Below, one piece after another: positions 55,501 through 64,000 of a stretch of 64,000 nt of DNA; positions within the stretch are counted from its first letter, which is position 1, and every line of letters starts with the position of its first letter. The translations under genes were made by a program, and so were the position numbers. The notes below the pieces were generated by a model. It ran no database searches and had not been told where the DNA came from. It worked only from the letters and a program-made list of their open reading frames with translations. The stretch is taken from the NCBI GenBank assembly GCA_025331125.1, contig JAOALB010000092.1, positions 1-64,000 on the forward strand, written 5' to 3'. Origin of the DNA: Mycogone perniciosa (taxonomy: Eukaryota > Ascomycota > Sordariomycetes > Hypocreales > Hypocreaceae).

Positions 55501-56226
55501 AGACACCGGGGGAGGGAACCACAAACCTCGGCTTCCTTTTGCAGATAGAAGGCATTTACTTTATCTAGTTCCCGTTCCTGTTCGGCAGTTAGCAGCCCAA
55601 CCGGTATGTTCATGGCGAGGGTGGTGCAAAAGCCACTTACTAGTTGGAAGAAAAAGGTTGCCTTATTGGCCTGCAGAGCAACCTGTGAATCTGCAAGTGT
55701 GCCAAGACGGTGGGCGTCATTTTGTGCTGCTAGGGTTGGAGTAGCTGAGAGCTTCTTGATGAGCTACACGGTAAGGCATTGGGTGTCAGTGGCACGAGCA
55801 CGAGAACACTCTGTAAAGCTTGGCTGTGGAGGAAGACACGGAGGGAACACGGAAGCAGCCCTCAGGGGTGGAGGCATGTACAAGGATAGCCAATCCTGTT
55901 CATGCTTCCTCACCCGATCGTTCAATGTGCGGAGAAAGCGAAGGAAGCACAAGCACAATGTGTAATGCAAAAGGCATAAGGATAGGATGGGGATGGGGAG
56001 GGCTGGAAGGAATGGGAGCCATGGAAATGGACATGGAAATAGACAGGTACCTTTTTCAGGGCCTTGTAATTGACAAAGCTGGCGGCATATTCGGGGACCT
56101 CAAGCTGGCGCTTCTGGATCTGCTTGCCAAATTTCCTGCGAAGAGGGCTATAAGCCTGGGTCATCAACCCGAGCAGGGGGGTGTGGCAAAGCCCGGACAC
56201 ATAAGAACCGTCTGTCCGACTTACAT
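52595..56226 (-). CDS. nuc-2: SPX-ankyrin-GDPD-like regulator of phosphate response (NUC-2/PHO81)
   Basis: Seven coding segments (56225-56226, 56051-56135, 55641-55763, 55527-55577, 54672-55467, 52833-54613, 52595-52777) join in phase to 1,006 residues. The start codon itself is split: AT, then a GTAAGT..GCAG intron, then G AAA TTT. The SPX domain (1-190) has MKFGKQIQKRQLEVPEYAAS and FVNYKALKK|LIKKLSATP. Ankyrin repeats run from about 210 to 500 (NERNCLHQAAIYGR, VPLHYASLHGRLDMLESLL, FTPLIHAIIHGHLECVERLL). The C-terminal part (about 690-1006) is GDPD-like but lacks clear catalytic His/Glu motifs. In Neurospora and yeast this protein senses phosphate through SPX and inhibits the PREG/Pho80-PGOV/Pho85 kinase under starvation, activating phosphatase and transporter genes. 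Intron 2 (55764-56050) is unusually long (287 nt). Confidence 0.9.
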
Positions 56227-58138
56227 GATGCGGTGCAGAACCCCTGGCGGGAGGAGTCGCAGGAGGAGGGGAGAGAACCTGTTAGGCCAAAAAGGAAAAG
56301 AAAAAAAGACACACTGGCTAACAATGAAGAACGACTAGACTTGTTTTTGCTTGTTGGAGGGCGGCGGTGAGTTGGGGAGAGAGAGAGGAGGGCTCATGTA
56401 AGAGCTGCAGCTGCTTCTTCTTCTGCTGTAACCTTTAGTTATGTGTCACCGGTCCAACAGTTCTCTCATGGGTAGCAGATAGGTAACACTGGGCCAGGAC
56501 AAGAACAGGATGGAGGGGAGGGGCTCAGCGGTTGAGTCCGGAGACTTTGTGGGGGAGTGAGTGATGCGATGTCTGACAGCAAGTCGGACGATTGGCGGGC
56601 TATCAGACAAGCTCCTGGGGGCGCAATACCTCAAAAGCCTGGACAGCGGTCTCACAGCAAGCGTTGGCGGTCGCAAATCTGAGCCGATAGCAGCGGGAAG
56701 ACCAGCTTCAGCGAGCGTGGGATGAGGAACCGTCCCTCGAATGTTGGTGCTGGCTGAGCTCGGGTTGGTCAGGCCAGGTCGGATCAGGTCAGAGGCACCT
56801 CGGAGTCGGTTCAAGACACAGCCGCCTAGGGGTAGTATTCTCTCTGCACGGCTCTGCAGGTGCGGGATGCGCTGGGAAGTGAGACGGCCAGGGCCCTGTT
56901 GGCGGGAGGTTAGGTATGTTGTGAAGATGGATGTCGGGCAATATGGCGGCTGTCTGTCCTAGTCTCGGTGGATGTACGGAGTACTTCGTACTGTACTGTC
57001 TCACCCCCAAATTGGCGTGTCGTCGATAAAGTTTGGCGGGAGCAAAGTAGCCTCGGTTTCCTCAACAATGCGCCACTCTTTTTTTTTCCCTCTTCTCTTC
57101 CTTTCCTTGCCTTCAAATCAGAATTTTACTACGCAAACGAGCAGCAGCCAACTTTGTCCGTCCGTGTTGCCTGCAAAGCGGGGGCGCCTCCTCCGAAGCC
57201 TTCAGCCGTCTAGATCATCGTGAACTAAATCAACCTCGTGGCGGTTCTGCTTCTCGCCTTTGGCACCCAAAGGGACCGTCGACAAGGGTCGGTCATGCAG
57301 CGTGGGAGCACGTTGCAGCGCATGACACCGTGGCCCGGAAATGCCGCCGTTTAACCGGGCATCCTCTCGCTGCTACAGCCTGCGTAAATCTCAGATACCG
57401 TGCAAACATACTTCGCACATCACTATGCAAGGATGCTTGGCCGGATCTGCTAAGCTATTCCCCGGCTCTTCTGCCGGACCCAATCGTTGTCGAGCATTGG
57501 ACCTCGTGCGTGAGCGATAGGACTCTCGGAGAGGTGAGCCGTCTTCGTGACAAACTTAGCAACTCCTGGCCTTCCCGGTTTGCCTGACGAGCATAATACC
57601 CTTGTATTTCCGAACATCTCGACCTGCCGACCGGCCTGCAAGCAATGACGAGAATAGCCAGGTTTCAAAGGTTCCATGCACCATGTTCTATTACAGCGGT
57701 TCCCACCTCCCGAAAACATGCTCCAGCCGATCTTTACGAGTACAGCACGGCATGGATTGCACGTGTCTGCTACCCTTGCGCCCTTCATTTACAGAAAACG
57801 GCAAAATACTCCGTATTCTGAGCATTGTCCGAGATCGTTATTCAACTCGCCAAGACTGCCAACACCAGGAACCTACAGGCCCTTACGTGCGCCGAGAAGT
57901 ACGCCGAGGATTCCTGCATGCATTTCCCCAACGTGCCAGTCCAAAATCCAACTTCATATGAGAATGGATGAATGAATGATTGGTTGATTGATTGATTGCA
58001 TTTATTTATTTAATGTTGGTAGGTGCCTTGAAACGAAGCCCGGCCTCCCAATCAAATAAGCACTATCCAAAACCACCGCCAATTCACCAACACCGTTCGT
58101 TCGTTCATCAATCTGCCCTATTTTTCTTCTTCTCTTCT
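56227..58138. other. 1.9-kb upstream region of nuc-2
   Basis: The nuc-2 leader and promoter lie here on the minus strand. Pyrimidine-rich sequence occurs near 56,290-56,400. TACGGAGTA motifs lie at 56975 and 57808, and gaatga/gattg simple repeats at about 57,960-58,010. It ends at the CUE5 3' flank. I see no separate gene, but short upstream frames in the leader are possible. Confidence 0.5.
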
Positions 58139-59590
58139 TTACGTCTTCTTCCCGCTTGACTGGCCGTCCTTGGCCTGGTCCACCAAACTATCAGCCATTG
58201 CTTCCGCTGCTGCTTGCTTCAACCGCTCATTGTCATCCGGTGCACTGTCCTTGGGCTTCTCCTTGGCTTCTCTCTCATCTTCACTATCCCCAAGGCTGAA
58301 AGGGTCATTATCTGAGATCGGGTTCGGGTCAACCGCAGAGAGTGGCTGCCATTTGCTTGCCTTGCCGCCCGCCGGAGCCGCGTCCTTGGGGGGCACCTTT
58401 GGTGAAGTATCGTACATATTGATCTCCTCAGGCTCATCCTTGAATCCCACTCTCCGCCCATCGCTCGGCCGTGGCGACGTCGAGGGAGGTGGTCTGTAAA
58501 TCCCCGTGTTGGTCATTGGCCGGTTGTTAAAGGCAGGAGCTGTAATGGGGTATTAGTTTTTCGCTCCATCATTTACTTTGACACGAAACATACTGCCATC
58601 TGCCGAAAATTTCATACCAGCAAAATCGTCGCTGAGGACTTGCGGGTCTGCGTCGTATCTGTCGTAATCGTTGCTCCTCCGGCTCTGCTCTCCACGGCGG
58701 TACTGCGGCCCATCGCTATAGGCGCCCGAGCCCGCCTCTTCGCTTTCGTCGAAATTATCCTCAATCTTCTTCTTCAAAGTGGTGATCCAGCTGTTGACCT
58801 TTGTCTGTGTCTCGATGAATCCCTGTCGCAGGTTCTCACGGATGACGGGAAGATCGTCGTCCAAAAAGTTGCGCTCACGGTCGTCGGAGAGCCGCGGCTG
58901 CTGTTGCTGCTGTTGTGCCCTTGTTTGCCCGCCAGCGCTGCGGTTGGATGTTCGAGCTTCGTAGGCGCCAACGTTGTCATAATGTTCGGCTAGCTGGCGC
59001 GCGTACAGTTCGTCTGCTTCGAGTTGCGACATGGAGGCCTGGCCACGCGGCCTGGGGGGTTGCTGAGGCGGCACATCTTCGGGCTCGTTCTTGACGGCGT
59101 CCGGGTCGGTCATCTCTGCGTATGTGGTCAGCTCGCGCCATCGTGGACCGTCCGTGTATGTGTAGCTCACCGAGCAAAGCATTAAACGCTGGCTCCACAC
59201 GCCCTCCGCTTGCAGTCAATACTGCCTTGATGACATTGATGTCAACGCTTGGAAACGCTTCCTGCAGCATTGCTTGATTCTTTTGCGCTTCCGTCTGAGG
59301 TCGAGGGGGCTTTGGTGGCGGGGCTGTTGATGTCTCTGTCGTCGACTGGGTGGCGGGAGCGGGCGATATGGTTCCATCGGCTCCCATGATGCCTGTCTCC
59401 TGAACGTCGTCGTCGTCCATTTCGAGGGGTCTTGCAGTGGTGGGTGATTCTGCGCCTGTCTCCGTCGCTGGTTTATTCTGCATTGTTTGCCACTTGTCGT
59501 CAGTATGGTGTACTCGTCGAACTGCATTCGCGATTCGCGTGCAGCTTCATCTTTGGGGGGGGCACATACCGTCTCTGGAGGAGTTGTCAT
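58139..59590 (-). CDS. CUE5: CUE-domain ubiquitin-binding autophagy receptor
   Basis: Four exons (59570-59590, 59171-59477, 58594-59115, 58139-58539) give 416 residues in phase. The first encodes only MTTPPET before a GTATGT intron. An alternative start is an unspliced ATG at 59483. The CUE domain (about 70-112) reads MLQEAFPSVDINVIKAVLTA and GGRVEPAFNALLEMTDPDA, the ubiquitin-binding three-helix fold with the FP turn. The middle has Gln-rich and acidic coiled parts (FLDDDLPVIRENLRQGFIET). The C-terminus has KWQPLSAVDP, a W-x-x-L Atg8-interacting motif placed as in yeast Cue5. Cue5 links ubiquitinated aggregates to Atg8 for selective autophagy. It is divergent from the DEAH helicase gene. Confidence 0.88.
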
Positions 59591-60115
59591 CGTGTTGATA
59601 GTCTCGGATGCCCACCGATTACTAGTAGTCCTCGTAATAGTGCCACAGCTATCAGAGTCCACTGTGATTTCGCTTATTGTATTAACACGAGTAATAAGCC
59701 TGGTCTATCTTGTGATTACCTATGACGGAGGGGTTGGAGCTAGCCACGAATCCACGACCCTGATGACGTGCCCCACTACGGGGTAGGGAGGACTCCGTAC
59801 TTGGTACAACTGTTTTCCTCGGGAACTCAGCCACATTGTGGCTTGAGCATCCTGTATCATCACTCTTCAGTTGTTCTAGGCATCACGGCTGATCTAGGCA
59901 TCACTGGGGCTAGATAACATATTGATGCACATCTCAATCGACTCATTGCAATTGACTCATTCCAATTGACTCATGGCACTCGCATAGGATTGACAAACCA
60001 GGACTGTGTTATAATGTCCTATAAAATCCTGCAAACAGTCGAGCTAGTTTGAGGTTGAGAATCTCTACATCCAACTTCAACTACATCCAACTTTGACGAA
60101 TACTCTTCCTTCAAA
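59591..60115. other. Divergent promoter region, CUE5 / DHX35-type helicase
   Basis: It contains actccgtac near 59792 and repeated attgactcat phrases at about 59,940-59,975 (three imperfect copies), the latter possible TGACTCA-like bZIP sites. No gene is seen. Confidence 0.5.
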
Positions 60116-62146
60116 ATGACCGACTTTGATCTCGATTCATCTTTTATCCCGGCATTACATAAACCCTCTGCACTGCTTCCCATAGCGAAGCATCGTGAGA
60201 GTTTGCTGTATGTCGTCGAAACCTTTCCAGTCACCATTGTGATTGGACAAACAGGATCTGGCAAAACCACACAGATACCGCAGTTCCTCGAACGCGCTGG
60301 CTGGTGCTCAGATGGAAGAGTCATTGGAGTGACTCAACCCCGACGCGTAGCCGCTACTACAGTTGCTCTGCGTGTTGCTGACGAGGTAGGATGTGAGATT
60401 GGCAAAGAGGTCGGGTACTCAATCCGCTTCGAAGATGTCACCTCGTCGTCTACTCGCATCAAGTTCATGACAGACGGCCTTCTCATTCGGGAAGCGCTGG
60501 TCGATCCTCTGCTGAGCCGGTACTCTGTCATCATGGTTGACGAAGCCCATGAGCGCTCCATCAGCACCGATATTCTCTTGGGTTTGCTCAAGAAGATTCT
60601 CAAGAAGCGTCCGGAACTCCGAATCATTATCAGCAGTGCCACTCTTCAGGCTGAAGAGTTTCTCAAGTTCTTCTCACAAGGCTCTGACGATCAAGCCCAA
60701 AAGGGGGACGGGCAGTCTTCAAAGGAGATAGCGACAATAGTCAGTCTCGAAGGCAGAACGTACCCGATTGACATTCTGTATCTCGAGTCACCAGCAGAAG
60801 ACTATGTCGAAAAGGCCATCAATACCGTCTTTGACATTCACACACAGGAAGGGGAGGGCGACATCTTGGTCTTTCTAACTGGCCGAGAGGAGATTGACTC
60901 TGCCATCCAGGCCGTGTCCGAAAGGGCAGCTCAACTAGACGGCAAGCATGGGCCTCTGCAACCGCTGCCACTCTACGCCGGCTTATCAACAGAGCAGCAA
61001 ATGTATGTTTTTGATAAGCCACCAGAAGGTACGCGGAAAGTCGTCTTCTCAACAAACATTGCCGAAGCATCGGTCACAATCGATGGGATCGTTCATGTTG
61101 TTGACTGCGGCTTCGTGAAACTGCGGGCTTATAGCCCCAAGACAGGAATAGAGACTCTGACAGCTACGCCAATTTCCAAAGCATCCGCCTCGCAACGCGC
61201 TGGTCGAGCCGGCCGTACAAAGGCTGGTAAATGTTACCGCCTTTACACAGAAGAGGCTTATCAGGCGCTGCCAGAGGCAAATCCTCCTGAATTACAAAGA
61301 TCGAACCTGGCACAAACCATTCTTCAGCTGAAGGCTTTGGGGGTAGACAATGTGGTCAGATTTGACTTCTTGTCACCGCCGCCATCAGAGCTTGTGTCCA
61401 AGGCCCTCGAGCTACTCTACGCCCTGGGAGCTGTGGATGAGTACGCCAAACTCACCCGACCTCTTGGTTTCCGCATGGCCGAGTCGGCGGTTGAACCAAT
61501 GATGGCCAAGACACTGTTGGCAGCGCAATCGTTTGATTGCTTAAGCGAGGTGTTGACTATTGCTGCCATGACCAGCTTTGGTGGCAATGTATGGTTCTAC
61601 CATGACGGAGAAAGGGCCAAAATGGAGAGTTCAAGGCGGAAGTTCGCCGTGGAGGAAGGCGACCACCTCACACTCCTCAACGCCTACCAAACTTTCGTAA
61701 CCAAGGGGAAGAAGGAAGCCAAATTCTGTCACGAGAACAACCTGAACTACAAGTCCATGACTCGAGCAGTCAGTATCCGAGCCCAGCTCAAACGATACCT
61801 CGAACGCTTCAACATCAACGTCGACGAGTCGCTTTCATCCCAACAGCCGTCACAAGCAGATAGCAGCAAGAAAGCAGAGCAAATTCGACGCTGCCTGACA
61901 TCAGGGTACTTTGCCCACGCAGCGCGTATGCAAGCCGACGGCACGTTTCGCAACGTTGAGGGTGGCACCGTCTTGCATGCACACCCCAACTCGCTCATGT
62001 TTAACCGGAAAGCGGATTGGGTCATCTTCCATGAGGTTATGGAGACGGGAGAGAAGACGTATATTCGAGACATTACCAAGATTGAGAAGAGTTGGTTGGT
62101 GGAGTATGCGCCCGAGTATTACAAACTGTCAAACACGCAGGCATAA
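60116..62146 (+). CDS. DHX35: DEAH-box RNA helicase, DHX35 type
   Basis: This is a single exon of 676 residues. All helicase motifs are intact: I GQTGSGKTT (44-52), Ia TQPRRVAA, II DEAH (142-145), III SAT (174-176), IV/V LVFLTGREEI and TNIAEASVTIDG, and VI QRAGRAGR (about 361-368). The winged-helix, ratchet and OB parts follow (LGAVDEYAKLTRPLGFRMAE, and EEGDHLTLLNAYQTFVTKGK), ending in VIFHEVMETGEKTYIRDITK. Length and the short N-terminus point to the DHX35 branch of spliceosome-associated helicases rather than Prp43, Prp22 or Prp16, which have longer N-terminal regions. Yeast lacks this member, but filamentous fungi keep it. It is divergent from CUE5 and convergent with RCC1. Confidence 0.88.
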   Translation: MTDFDLDSSFIPALHKPSALLPIAKHRESLLYVVETFPVTIVIGQTGSGKTTQIPQFLERAGWCSDGRVIGVTQPRRVAATTVALRVADEVGCEIGKEVGYSIRFEDVTSSSTRIKFMTDGLLIREALVDPLLSRYSVIMVDEAHERSISTDILLGLLKKILKKRPELRIIISSATLQAEEFLKFFSQGSDDQAQKGDGQSSKEIATIVSLEGRTYPIDILYLESPAEDYVEKAINTVFDIHTQEGEGDILVFLTGREEIDSAIQAVSERAAQLDGKHGPLQPLPLYAGLSTEQQMYVFDKPPEGTRKVVFSTNIAEASVTIDGIVHVVDCGFVKLRAYSPKTGIETLTATPISKASASQRAGRAGRTKAGKCYRLYTEEAYQALPEANPPELQRSNLAQTILQLKALGVDNVVRFDFLSPPPSELVSKALELLYALGAVDEYAKLTRPLGFRMAESAVEPMMAKTLLAAQSFDCLSEVLTIAAMTSFGGNVWFYHDGERAKMESSRRKFAVEEGDHLTLLNAYQTFVTKGKKEAKFCHENNLNYKSMTRAVSIRAQLKRYLERFNINVDESLSSQQPSQADSSKKAEQIRRCLTSGYFAHAARMQADGTFRNVEGGTVLHAHPNSLMFNRKADWVIFHEVMETGEKTYIRDITKIEKSWLVEYAPEYYKLSNTQA

Positions 62147-62626
62147 AGGGGCAAATGATACTCCTCTCTGGTGGACTCGCTGCGCTGGTGATTCGGATGG
62201 TTCTTGACACCTTCAAGCCGTGATCCTAGTTTCGGCTGCGGGTTTCCGAAAAAAGACTTATCGCCATGTGGATGTGTCAATCGGGTAGAAGGAGGCGGAG
62301 TATAGTATGTGGAACGACTGATGGTGAGGCAAGGCTGGGGTGAGGCAAGACTGGGGTACGTCTCAGTTAATCGCCATGACAAATCACTTGAACATAGAAC
62401 CTGGTCATATAAATGAAATAATGAAAAGCCTAGGGAATATGGCTAAAACAGGAATTTGTCAGAAACTTCTAAAGTGAGCAGGAAAATCTTCATTGTTGGT
62501 ATCTCTCTCCCCACTGCGCCAGCCCATCAACATGTTTATACAAAATTCATTAAATATCCAAAACAAATGACCATCATCCATATCGTAAAACAGCTGAAAC
62601 TACAAGATGAAACAAAAATCGCACGT
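62147..62626. other. Convergent intergenic region, DHX35 / RCC1
   Basis: It holds two 3' flanks. No other feature is recognised. Confidence 0.5.
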
Positions 62627-64000
62627 CTACTTGGATCTAGTAGCCTTGGCAGGTCCTGCAACAATCGAGTTCTGACCACCACCACCAGCCCAGTTCAGCT
62701 GCATGGCCTTCTTCCCCTTTGCACTTTTCACACGCTTCGGAATTTCGGAATCATCCTCCGTGCCAATTCCTAGTTGTCCAACCGAGTTCACCCCCGTGGC
62801 GTAGCCCACGCCTTTCCCGTCGATGAAGACGGTATGCCGCGATCCGCACCCGACGTGGACAACCCCTGTGATACCCGGCACGGCTGTGGGACGGAGACAT
62901 ATCCGGGGCTTGTTCCGCTCGTCGTTGCGTATTAGCGTGTCGTCTTGGAGCTGCTCCGGCGTGAAGTTGATGCCCAGTTGTCCGCCGTCTATTCTCCCCC
63001 AGACTAAACATTGTCCCTCTGAAGTAATGGCCGCAGCATGGTGAGAGCCACCGTCGAGGACAGTAATTCCAAGTCCGCAGAGGCTACGTATCTTCATCGG
63101 GTAAGGTAAGATACCGGAGTCCGCTCCAGCCGACTTTGGCTCACCCGTCTGGCCGTAGTTGTTCGTGCCCCAAGCCCATACGTCGTCATTCTTGTCAATG
63201 GCGAAGGAATAGTCGTCTCCAGAGGCGATGTGCCGAGCGCCATGGCGGCATACTTCGACGATACGGGGTGTAAGGCCGTTTCTGTGGCGGCCGAAGAGGC
63301 GATGGCCAAGCTGGTTCTGGTCGCCGCAGCCCCAGGCCCAAACTTTGCCTTTGCTGTCTAGGGCCAGGGCGTGGTTGATTCCACAGACGATTTGGGTGAT
63401 GTTTTCAAGACCGGGGATGAGGATCGGTGTTTCTTGCTTGTCCACGATATTTCCACTGTCGTCGTGGCGGAAGCGGGCCTCACCTTCGTTGTGCTTTTGA
63501 CAATATATATGTTAGGGTTTTGGTTGAGATGGTGCGGCTTCAGACATGTACATACGATGAATGTTCCCCATCCATAGACACGGCCATATTCAGTAAGTGC
63601 GAAGCTACAGCTGTCACTGGCAGAAACTTGTACAAACTTCGTGCCCTGAGGGAAGTGATGAGGTGAAATGGCCTTGGGGGTGGATTCCTCTGGATTCATC
63701 CCCTCGCCGCTCTGGCTGCCCTCATCATCATCAACGTCCCGTAGACCACCGTCCCAGGTAGTGTCCCTGCCAAGGGCTCCGTTGTCATTGACACCCCAAG
63801 TGACAAGCTTGTTGTCGTCTGTCAGGGCGATAGTGTGCATGCCGCCACAGGCGATCTGGACAACATGAAATCCAGCCGCATCGTCAGGGTCCAGATAAGT
63901 ATTTAGTTGTGGAACGAGCGATTCCTGCACCTTGGGCCCAAGACCGAGCTCACCACACTCGCCGTTGCCAAAAACGAAGACTTTGAGGACGGTTGTCGGT
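62627..64000 (-). CDS. RCC1: RCC1-type Ran guanine-nucleotide exchange factor (5' part outside window)
   Basis: The gene enters from the right edge. Visible exons are 63556 to beyond 64000 and 62627-63493, joined across a 62-nt intron after WGTFI. RCC1 propeller repeats are plain: FGNGECGELGLG, IACGGMHTIALTDDNKLVTW, VSASDSCSFALTEYGRVYGW, IVCGINHALALDSKGKVWAW, IASGDDYSFAIDKNDDVWAW, and a late VHVGCGSRHTVFIDGKGVGY blade. An acidic insertion (DVDDDEGSQSGEG) sits in an early blade. The chromatin-bound protein loads GTP on Ran in the nucleus, setting the Ran gradient for transport and mitosis. The protein ends GPAKATRSK. About 430 residues are in the window. Confidence 0.9.

Noticed and set aside
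1..64000. CRISPR array, bacterial operons or rRNA operon
   Set aside because: No regular repeat-spacer array, no Shine-Dalgarno-led gene strings and no rRNA sequence were seen; the short tandem repeats are microsatellites or minisatellites.

Overview
The window is nuclear DNA of a filamentous ascomycete. Gene content and the short 5'-GT(A/G)xGT...AG introns (mostly 53-92 nt) fit a sordariomycete, most likely Hypocreales; I cannot name the genus from sequence alone. The first ~11.3 kb is an AT-rich block of transposon debris with the mark of repeat-induced point mutation (RIP): coding frames are still readable but Gln/Arg/Trp codons have become stops, and the substitutions that can be scored are transitions. 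The rest is gene-dense, GC-normal sequence.

Left part (1-11,290): the internal part and 3' LTR of a Ty3/gypsy chromovirus (+ strand), with a decayed antisense reading frame between pol and the LTR; a Ty1/copia element (- strand) bounded by 332-bp arms that are inverted rather than direct; and the C-terminal end of a pogo/Fot1-like transposase. From 11.3 to 24.7 kb lies a sparse accessory zone: a small secreted protein, two MITE-like inverted-repeat elements, a large subgroup-C class V chitinase (signal peptide, two LysM, chitin-binding domain, GH18, repetitive C-terminus) and an unrecognised two-exon gene with a polylysine tail.

From 24.7 kb onward the genes are core housekeeping genes: an MFS transporter, EMC7 (ER membrane insertion), a WW-domain Gly/Tyr-rich protein, two tandem intron-bearing tRNA-Ser(GCT) genes, a Pns1/CTL-like transporter, a Ypt4/Rab4-like GTPase, a PMT2-type protein O-mannosyltransferase, a CHY/RING ubiquitin ligase, MOZART1 (MZT1) beside SPC25, RRN6, a PITH-domain protein, an HNH-nuclease gene broken by two one-base frameshifts, mitochondrial uL3m, COA1, a small membrane protein, the phosphate-pathway regulator nuc-2/PHO81, the autophagy receptor CUE5, a DHX35-type DEAH helicase, and the 3' part of RCC1, which runs off the right edge.

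The genes form no operon or obvious biosynthetic cluster. Neighbouring genes sometimes share a broad process (MZT1 and SPC25 in the spindle; PMT2 and EMC7 in the ER; uL3m and COA1 in mitochondria). I rebuilt exon structures by hand from splice signals, reading phase and protein families. I did not find a clearly new multi-gene system; the most unusual items are the antisense frame in the gypsy element, the inverted copia arms, the nuc-2 start codon split by an intron, and the MITE-like elements.
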